Shown here: positions 22,247 to 27,625 of the stretch, piece by piece | Layout: every line of letters starts with the position of its first letter | Position numbering within the stretch: position 1 is the stretch's first letter | Source: HK-STAS-PATE-36 sp964565615 | GTDB lineage: Bacteria; Patescibacteriota; Saccharimonadia; Saccharimonadales; JAGQNJ01 | Direction: 5' to 3' | DNA: 27,625 bases | Assembly (NCBI GenBank): GCA_964565615.1 | Contig: CAZMFO010000010.1 | Span: 1-27,625 of the forward strand | The notes under the pieces: model-generated | Told to the model about the DNA's origin: nothing | What the model saw: only the letters and a program-made list of their open reading frames with translations | The model's database searches: none | Made by a program: the position numbers and the translations under genes

Positions 22247-24280
22247 GTGACATTAAGTGATGATATTACATCTATAAAAGGCGTCGGCGGTAAGTACGCC
22301 AAATTATATGGTAAGGTGGGCGTTAAGACAGTTGATGATTTGCTGACTTATTACCCTCGTCGTTATGATGATTATTCAAATGTGCAAACTGTTAGGCAAA
22401 TACGACCCGGGCAGATAACTCTTAAGGTGCAAATTAAACAAGTTAAGAGTAGGTATGGGCGGGCTGGCTTGCATATTACAGAGGCTGTGGCGTCTGATAA
22501 AACTGGTAGCGTCAAAGTAGTGTGGTTTAATCAGCCTTATAGAGCTACTGGTCTTAGGGCTAACGAACTTTACTATCTATCTGGATTATTTGAATACCGT
22601 TATAATAGACTTTCAATAATTAACCCAGCTGTTGAGTTAGTATCGGCATTTCCAATAAATACTGCCCGAATAGTGCCGGTTTATAGAGAAACAAAGGGAT
22701 TAACATCTCGTCAGATACGCAATAATCTTAAAACTATCTTGTCTTTGCCGTCGTTAGTCCCAGACACTTTACCAGAAGATATTGTCGCAGACCAGAAGTT
22801 GATTAGTCGATATAGGGCACTGAAATTAAAGCACTTTCCGACAAATCTCGCTGATTTAAGTAGGGCTGATGAGCGATTAGGTTTTGAGGAATTATTTGAG
22901 TTGATACTAGCCTCGCAGTATATCAGAAGAGAACTCAACAAATTCGGAGGCTGTAAGATCAAGTTTGATCTGGCGTTGGCTCGAAAATTTGTTAAACATT
23001 TACCTTTTGAGTTGACTGATGCGCAAAAAAAGGCGGTTTGGCAAGCATACCTTGATATGGATTCTGGTCGAGTGATGAACAGATTAGTTGAGGGAGATGT
23101 TGGATCTGGCAAGACAGTGGTTGCCGTAATGATCGCTGTTATGGTAATTGCCTCTGGGTACCAGGTTGCTTTTTTAGCACCAACAGAACTTTTAGCATTG
23201 CAACATGCGCAAACAATTAAATCATTGTTAGAGCCTTTAGGTTTTGCTGGAGAGATTGCCTTGTTGGTCGGTGCGCAAACCTCCAAGCAGAAGCAACAGT
23301 TGCGTCAAGACATAGCTACTCACCAAAAGTCATTTATTATCGGGACGCATACTTTACTGCAAGATAATGTGGATATTCAAAAATTAGCCTTGGTAATTGT
23401 TGATGAACAGCATCGTTTTGGGGTGGCACAGCGTCAGAAACTATTAAGTAAGGTGGGTCATATGCCTCATATGCTAAGCTTAACAGCTACACCTATCCCC
23501 CGTAGCTTGGCTTTAACAATTTTTGGAGAATTAGAAATCTCACTATTAAAGCACAAACCAAGTAATCGCCTACCCATAATATCAAAACTGGTTAATCCAA
23601 CAGATAGAGATAAGGTTTATCAGCATATCTCTAGTCAAATTAATGAGGGGAGGCAAATATTTGTTGTTTGCCCCCTAATTGAAGAATCTGACAAGTTGCA
23701 AGCTAAGTCAGTAGATGCTACTTACAAAGAGATAAAAAAGGCTTTTTCAAAACATCGAGTAGGGTTGTTGCACGGTAAACTTAAGACAGAAGAAAAGCAA
23801 TATACAATGGAGCAGTTTCTTGCTAAAGAGATTGATATTCTTGTCTCAACTACTGTAATAGAGGTAGGGGTAGATGTACCCAACGCCACAGTAATGATGA
23901 TTGAGGCTCCGGAAAGATTTGGTTTAGCTCAACTTCACCAGTTAAGAGGGCGTGTTGGGCGGAGCTCTCATCAAGGATTCTGCTATTTTATGCTTTCTGA
24001 TTCAATGTCGGTTTCTCGTAGGTTGCGTGCTATAGAGTCAACCTCTGATGGCTTTAAGCTGGCCGAGCTGGATCTGCAAATAAGAGGTGCTGGTGCCTTA
24101 TACGGGACTAGCCAACATGGTCAGTTAGATCTTAAAATTGCCGATTTTACAGACTCTATGCTGATTGCTCGCGCTCAAAAGTCAGCAAAAAAGTTTATGA
24201 CTAATGCCCAAAATTTGATAAAATATCCGTGTATTTATCAAAAGATTCAAGAACTTCAATCAGTTGTTCATCTGAATTAA
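22247..24280 (+). CDS. recG: ATP-dependent DNA helicase RecG
   Basis: RecG remodels stalled forks and branched DNA. An N-terminal helix-hairpin-helix-like opening (I-K-G-V-G-G-K-Y-A) leads into the wedge/OB domain (about 50-150). The helicase domains carry G-D-V-G-S-G-K-T (Walker A, about 283-290), D-E-Q-H (motif II) followed by R-F-G-V-A-Q-R, T-A-T-P-I-P-R-S-L, and motif VI in Q-L-R-G-R-V-G-R. The C-terminal region keeps the R-G-A-G-x-x-x-G-T-x-Q-x-G motif typical of RecG. Length 677 is normal. The start is GTG, set by the domain boundary and the adjacent -10. Confidence 0.96.
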   Translation: MTLSDDITSIKGVGGKYAKLYGKVGVKTVDDLLTYYPRRYDDYSNVQTVRQIRPGQITLKVQIKQVKSRYGRAGLHITEAVASDKTGSVKVVWFNQPYRATGLRANELYYLSGLFEYRYNRLSIINPAVELVSAFPINTARIVPVYRETKGLTSRQIRNNLKTILSLPSLVPDTLPEDIVADQKLISRYRALKLKHFPTNLADLSRADERLGFEELFELILASQYIRRELNKFGGCKIKFDLALARKFVKHLPFELTDAQKKAVWQAYLDMDSGRVMNRLVEGDVGSGKTVVAVMIAVMVIASGYQVAFLAPTELLALQHAQTIKSLLEPLGFAGEIALLVGAQTSKQKQQLRQDIATHQKSFIIGTHTLLQDNVDIQKLALVIVDEQHRFGVAQRQKLLSKVGHMPHMLSLTATPIPRSLALTIFGELEISLLKHKPSNRLPIISKLVNPTDRDKVYQHISSQINEGRQIFVVCPLIEESDKLQAKSVDATYKEIKKAFSKHRVGLLHGKLKTEEKQYTMEQFLAKEIDILVSTTVIEVGVDVPNATVMMIEAPERFGLAQLHQLRGRVGRSSHQGFCYFMLSDSMSVSRRLRAIESTSDGFKLAELDLQIRGAGALYGTSQHGQLDLKIADFTDSMLIARAQKSAKKFMTNAQNLIKYPCIYQKIQELQSVVHLN

Positions 24281-24327
24281 TTTAAAGGATCAAAGCGGTC
24301 GCATTTTTGCGATAGTTAATAATCAAA

Positions 24328-25161
24328 ATGTATTCTGGTACAACATTAACTCCTATATCAGGTCGAGTAATGGGTGCTCATCAAAAGTTTGATAGAGTGG
24401 CGCGTAATCAGCTTTCAAAATTATTGCCTGATGATAGCCTATTTCCTAAAAGTCGCAAAATTTTGCATTTTGAGGGTCGTAAAGGCCCGGACGCTATCAA
24501 GCGCAAAAGCCCAGCAAAAGACGAACCTTGGCATTACTATAGCCCCTTTGACAATAGTGACTCACAACTTATAGAGCTAATTGAAGATCACTATCATCAA
24601 TTAGTAACAGAACTGAAGAAGAATAATCAAGAACGCATCGCCTTTGAGGCATCTTGGTTAGCCCATGCCATTGTTGATGGCTTAACGCCGGCACATCACT
24701 ACCCTTACGAGGAGGAACTTAGTAAAATACGAGGTTCAAGCAAGGAAACCCGGACAACAATTAGAGAAAAGGTTTTGCCAAAAGGTGATACAAAGCGAGA
24801 TACTCTTAAAAAAAGCTGGAAGGTTTATGGGCCTAAAGGGTTGATGAGCACACATGGTTTTTTTGAGGTAGGAGTGGCGTTTATTATTGCACCACTAAGC
24901 TTATCAAATGCAACAATCAGCCAACAAGAGATTTTGCACGCTCAAGATATAGGAATGGTGGAGTTGTTTCGCCGTACAGCACGAGAAATAGCCATCCTAG
25001 ATATGTACGATAGGTTTCGGAGTAAAGGCTGGTCAACGAAGCTAATGATGGATGTGCGTAACAAATTAGCACCAGCAATAGTTAAGGCAATTACGCTGTC
25101 GTGGTACCTTGCTTTAGTCGACGCGGGTTTAGTAGAGCGACAGATAGCAGAAGAGGTATGA
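24328..25161 (+). CDS. Phospholipase C / P1 nuclease-like protein
   Basis: The pattern of His, Asp and Trp suggests the zinc-dependent phospholipase C/S1-P1 nuclease fold. G-A-H-Q-K near 16-20 and D-E-P-W-H-Y-Y near 65-71 precede the core W-L-A-H-A-I-V-D-G-L-T-P-A-H-H at 110-124, matching H-x3-D-x3-P-x-H. These would be the metal ligands. Known members are secreted, but this 277-residue protein has no signal peptide or membrane segment, and the first His is not at the mature N-terminus. Function is open: phosphoesterase is inferred, and substrate may be lipid or nucleic acid. Its TGA overlaps the rsmD ATG, so the two are coupled. Confidence 0.65.
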   Translation: MYSGTTLTPISGRVMGAHQKFDRVARNQLSKLLPDDSLFPKSRKILHFEGRKGPDAIKRKSPAKDEPWHYYSPFDNSDSQLIELIEDHYHQLVTELKKNNQERIAFEASWLAHAIVDGLTPAHHYPYEEELSKIRGSSKETRTTIREKVLPKGDTKRDTLKKSWKVYGPKGLMSTHGFFEVGVAFIIAPLSLSNATISQQEILHAQDIGMVELFRRTAREIAILDMYDRFRSKGWSTKLMMDVRNKLAPAIVKAITLSWYLALVDAGLVERQIAEEV

Positions 25162-25685
25162 GGATCATATCAGGTATTTATAAGGGTCAGACAATTTCGG
25201 CACCCTCTGGACATAAAACCCATCCTATGAGCGAAAAAATGCGAGGGGCTATTTTTAACTCTTTGGGTGACATTGACGGGTTATCCTTTTTGGATGTCTA
25301 TAGTGGTAGTGGTGCAGTAGCTCTAGAGGCAAAAAGTCGGGGAGCAACAGAGGTTGTAGCGATAGATTCTGATAAAAAAGCAATAGCAACCATTAAAGAA
25401 AATGCACTTGCTTTAGGGGCAGAGATAAAAATAACACAGGCAAATATCAGTTCTTGGCTAGACAATAATCCACAAAAAAAATTCTTTATCGTCGTAGCCG
25501 ATCCACCTTATGATAAAGTAAACCAGACTCATCTAAGCAAGCTATTAAAAGCTATTTTACCTAGTGGGATATTTGTTGTATCTTTGCCAAGTGCATATAA
25601 TTTGCCAGTTGATGAGGGCTATTTTGTTTTGTCTATTAAGAAATACGGTGATTCTAGTCTGGTATTTATGCGAAAGCTGGGGTAA
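25158..25685 (+). CDS. rsmD: 16S rRNA guanine-966 N2-methyltransferase RsmD
   Basis: RsmD methylates G966 of 16S rRNA during 30S assembly. The 175-residue protein starts at the ATG overlapping the previous stop (ATGA): M-R-I-I-S-G-I-Y-K-G is the family's typical beginning, and R-P-T-like H-P-M-S-E-K-M-R-G-A-I-F-N follows. Motif I is F-L-D-V-Y-S-G-S-G near 44-52, and A-D-P-P-Y-D near 113 is the catalytic D-P-P-Y motif of N2-guanine and N6-adenine methyltransferases. Slightly short but complete. It is followed 25 nt later by tRNA-Leu on the same strand. Confidence 0.93.
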   Translation: MRIISGIYKGQTISAPSGHKTHPMSEKMRGAIFNSLGDIDGLSFLDVYSGSGAVALEAKSRGATEVVAIDSDKKAIATIKENALALGAEIKITQANISSWLDNNPQKKFFIVVADPPYDKVNQTHLSKLLKAILPSGIFVVSLPSAYNLPVDEGYFVLSIKKYGDSSLVFMRKLG

Positions 25686-25706
25686 AATAAAACTCGTAAC
25701 TCTGAT

Positions 25707-27378
25707 TTACGGGCGAGTGGTGGAATTGGTAGACACGCTAGTCTTAGGAACTAGTGTCGCAAGACGTGAAGGTTCAAGTCCTTTCTCGCCCACCATCAAG
25801 CGATTTTTTGCAGAAATTGAGCGCATTCGCGCTCTTTTTTGTTTGGTTGCGCGCAGCGCAAACCAAGGGTTTTTCAGGGGGGAAATGGGAAATTGGTCGT
25901 TGCTGGCAACGACTTTTTTGTTTTTCATGAGCAGGTTCAAGCCATCAATTTTGCGTAAACCCTCGCGCAAGGCTTCGTGCGGCGTGTTTTCGCCGATTTC
26001 ACAGAGTGAAACGGCGGTTTTGACCCATTCGCGCATAGGTTCAATCCAAAAGTCAGCGCGGGCGGCGATTTGCTCAATTTTATCTTCCAGTGTCTTTTTC
26101 TCGCTCATCAGTTCGGCGCGGCGTTCGCGGTAGTCGTCCTGTTCAATATCGCCGTCCATGTAGATATCAAAAAGCCGCTTAAGCTTGCCAGTCAGTTCGT
26201 CAAGTGTTGTGCGGTGCGCGGCAAGTAACGCTGTGCTGGCTTGCAAAACAGTCTGTTCGTCTTGTTCTAGGCGTTTAAGTATAAAGTCGCCCATGCTTTT
26301 CGGCATAGCGAAAGACTGGACTATGGGCACTAGCTGGCTGGCAAGCGCGTATTCGCGCAGTTCCGGTTCAGAACAAGCCACCTTTTTACTTTTGCGCGTA
26401 CAACGGTAGTAGGTGTACTCGTGGACATTGCCGTTTTTCTGCCGCTTTACTTTATGTGCGCCAGTAACAAAACAATTGCAGTTCGCGCAGCGCACCAGCA
26501 TTGTTAGTGGTTGCGGCGTGGTGGCTTGTTTCTGAACGCGCCCGCGCTGGGTCAAAGCCTTTTGCACGCGGTCAAACAATGGCTTGTCCACTATGGGCGC
26601 ATGCTTGCCCTCATGGACTTCGCCAGCATAGGTAAAGTGTCCATAATAAAAGATGTTGGAAAGCATGTGTCTGACCCGCGTTTCGTGCCACTTCTTACCG
26701 CCCGCAGATTTTGGGTCGTTTCTGGTTCTCCTGCGCCCTTTGGTTGCCACGCCCTTAGCAAACAAAAAGTCCGCTATATCGCCACAGGTTTTGTTACCGC
26801 CCGCGTACATCTCAAAACATTGGCGCACCAGTGGCGCGGTTTTCTTGTCTATNNNNNNNNNNTTTTGTTCGCACATCATTGTTGTAGCCGAACGGTACAA
26901 CACTTGGGTAATGCCCCTCGCGGACTTTTTGCCGCAAACCTCGCTTAGTATTGACCGACAGATTATCTACGTACTGCTTGGACGAATTAAACTCATTAGC
27001 CAGCATATATTTGCCCTGCGGCGTGTTCTCAAACCAAAAATGCGGAAACTTCAAATCGCACAGCACATTTTCGTCCAGCATATAGATAATCTGTCCGCTA
27101 TCTATGGAGTTGCGAGAGAGCCTGTCGGGTAGCCACGCCAAAATCCCATTGGCTTCGCCAGCTTCAATACGTTGCAACATTTTATTAAACTTTGGGCGGC
27201 CAGGCTTTTTCGCTGTTTGCTTCTCTATGATGATATCAACGATAACTATTCCCATGCGCCGCGCGAACTCTTTGAGTTCGGCGATCTGCGCGGCAATAGA
27301 TAGCACCTGTTTATCTTCTACGTCCGTAGACTTGCGGACATACAGAAAATACACGACCTTTTGCATTAGCGGATACAT
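25707..27378 (-). CDS. Large serine recombinase, interrupted by an assembly gap
   Basis: The N-terminal resolvase domain has the nucleophile in Y-V-R-K-S-T-D (Ser17) and the conserved D-R-L-S-R-N. After the gap come the Recombinase domain (T-C-G-D-I-A-D-F-L ... R-V-R-H-M-L-S-N-I-F-Y-Y-G), a Cys4 zinc ribbon (C-A-N-C ... C-T-R-K ... C) and a coiled coil with K-L-K-R-L-F-D-I-Y-M, the full order of large serine recombinases. The start at 27378 follows GGGGG 6 nt upstream. The two parts are in different frames only because the gap is a fixed 10-N filler. The frame has no stop before 25707, so its last residues are antisense tRNA-Leu; the authentic end is uncertain. It mediates integration, excision or inversion. 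Confidence 0.85.
25711..25795 (+). tRNA. tRNA-Leu (anticodon UAG), CCA encoded
   Basis: The 7-bp acceptor stem pairs GGGCGAG with CTCGCCC, followed by discriminator A and an encoded CCA. The anticodon stem CTAGT/ACTAG encloses loop CTTAGGA, giving anticodon TAG (CUN codons). A long variable arm (stem GTC/GAC around GCAA) makes it a type II tRNA, as expected for Leu. The T-loop TTCAAGT is present. A strong terminator follows 24 nt later. The antisense strand is read through by the recombinase frame. Confidence 0.96.
25819..25840 (+). terminator. Intrinsic terminator after tRNA-Leu
   Basis: GAGCGC and GCGCTC form a perfect 6-bp GC-rich stem around ATTC, followed by six T. It would end the rsmD/tRNA-Leu transcript just before the inverted repeat. 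Confidence 0.88.
25846..25894 (+). repeat. Left inverted repeat flanking the serine recombinase
   Basis: These 49 bases are the exact reverse complement of 27577-27625. The outer part contains an imperfect palindrome (GGTTGCGC / GCGCAAACC). The match stops abruptly on the inner side after A-A-T-T-G. In the minus frame it encodes residues near the recombinase C-terminus (P-I-S-P-L-K-N-P-W). Confidence 0.9.
25896..25919 (+). terminator. Inward-facing terminator inside the left repeat
   Basis: GTCGTTG and CAACGAC form a perfect 7-bp stem around CTGG, followed by six T, reading into the element from the tRNA side. On the minus strand the T-run precedes the hairpin, so recombinase mRNA should not stop here. 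Confidence 0.8.
26853..26862. other. 10-N scaffold gap
   Basis: Ten Ns interrupt the recombinase between the resolvase and Recombinase domains (after N-D-V-R-T-K, before I-D-K-K-T-A). The flanking frames do not match at 10 nt, so the true missing length is presumably a small multiple of three. Confidence 0.95.
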
Positions 27379-27398
27379 TGTTTACCCCCTTGAACTCA

Positions 27399-27500
27399 AA
27401 TAGCCGCCTCGCTGGACACAACTTCCGAGAAAACTCAAAAATTGTACGAGACGGCTATTCAAGCCAAACAAAAAGTTTCCTCGTTAATAAGTTGTGTCCA
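27399..27500 (-). promoter_or_regulatory. Interleaved inverted repeats in the recombinase leader
   Basis: Two pairs interlock. A (27399-27411) is complementary to A' (27447-27459) at 12 of 13 positions. B (27413-27424) is perfectly complementary to B' (27489-27500) over 12 bases. The plus-strand order A-B-A'-B' cannot form two nested hairpins and suggests a pseudoknot or a multi-site protein-binding region. It lies between the predicted start point (near 27499) and the Shine-Dalgarno sequence (27384-27390). Confidence 0.7.
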
Positions 27501-27505
27501 CTTCC

Positions 27506-27514
27506 ATAATAGCA
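27506..27514 (-). promoter_or_regulatory. Extended -10 promoter of the recombinase
   Basis: On the minus strand TGC-TATTAT is an extended -10 element. A start point near 27499 would put repeat B' at the very 5' end of a roughly 120-nt leader. No good -35 is seen. Confidence 0.55.
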
Positions 27515-27549
27515 CAAAACGAGGTTGTCGGCTTTGCCGACCAGAAAAC

Positions 27550-27575
27550 AAAAAACCGCGCTACTTGTAGCGCGG
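27550..27575 (-). terminator. Inward-facing terminator inside the right repeat
   Basis: On the minus strand an 8-bp stem CCGCGCTA/TAGCGCGG with a 4-nt loop is followed by six T. It reads into the element from the right edge and mirrors the terminator inside the left repeat, starting one base in from the repeat's inner edge. A further hairpin without a T-run (GTCGGC/GCCGAC) lies at 27527-27541. Confidence 0.8.
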
Positions 27576-27576
27576 C

Positions 27577-27625
27577 AATTTCCCATTTCCCCCCTGAAAA
27601 ACCCTTGGTTTGCGCTGCGCGCAAC
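27577..27625 (-). repeat. Right inverted repeat flanking the serine recombinase
   Basis: This is an exact 49-base reverse complement of 25846-25894. The window ends at its outer edge, so the repeat may be longer and the end may be an assembly break caused by the repeat. Confidence 0.9.

Noticed and set aside
22711..23286. 191-codon minus-strand open frame inside recG
   Set aside because: Antisense shadow of recG helicase motifs.
24305..24322. Hairpin (TCGCA/TGCGA) and possible -10 before the PLC-like gene
   Set aside because: The stem is only 5 bp, no T-run follows, and no hexamer fits at 6-8 nt before the ATG.
25564..26133. Plus-strand frame crossing rsmD, tRNA-Leu and the left repeat
   Set aside because: It spans a tRNA and two terminators and has no recognisable protein content.
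1..27625. CRISPR array, rRNA, phage structural genes, toxin-antitoxin pairs
   Set aside because: No direct-repeat/spacer pattern, rRNA-like sequence, capsid/tail proteins or small paired genes were seen.

Overview
The window reads as a streamlined bacterial genome of the Patescibacteria/CPR type, most likely Saccharibacteria (TM7). This is inferred from the overall gene set, minimal intergenic space, small divergent housekeeping proteins and many promoters that abut start codons; no single gene here is diagnostic. UGA behaves as a normal stop (nusA ends in TGA inside an ATGA overlap), which argues against the UGA-recoding CPR lineages.

Layout. (1) 1-1507: housekeeping genes rplS, rnhB and a YraN-type nuclease-fold gene. 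(2) 1508-2660: mobile-element debris, namely an IS1595/ISXO2-type transposase broken by two frameshifts and a stop, a short reversed segment, and the C-terminus of an unrecognised protein. (3) 2671-7787: a compact accessory cassette. Six minus-strand genes run as one tight operon (two RfaE-like nucleotidyltransferases, a GT2 glycosyltransferase, a Nudix fold without catalytic glutamates, a divergent GT-A-like protein and an intact Nudix hydrolase). A seventh gene (Nudix) diverges from a shared promoter region in which one palindromic -35 hexamer serves both directions. This is the best candidate for an undescribed system; nucleotide-sugar or nucleotide-polyol metabolism is an inference. (4) 7848-17171: M1 aminopeptidase, nusA (with a leader attenuator), an orphan coupled to nusA, clpC under a perfect CIRCE operator, a membrane-anchored HEMLH protein, and radA. 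(5) 17213-25795: class A PBP, tyrS, a SAM methyltransferase, recG, a phospholipase C/P1-nuclease-like protein, rsmD and tRNA-Leu(UAG). (6) 25796-27625: a large serine recombinase between inverted repeats of at least 49 bp, each followed by an inward-facing intrinsic terminator, with a structured recombinase leader. Its reading frame runs antisense through the tRNA, and a 10-N scaffold gap interrupts it.

Regulation. Two start-site classes are visible. Nine genes have a -10-like hexamer ending 6-8 nt before the start codon with no Shine-Dalgarno sequence, predicting leaderless mRNAs. A second set (nusA, clpC, PBP, the recombinase, and internal operon genes such as those starting at 6675 and 3042) has Shine-Dalgarno sequences, and those with their own promoters have real 5' leaders. 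The window ends exactly at the outer edge of one inverted repeat and contains Ns, so the right end may partly reflect an assembly break at a repeat.
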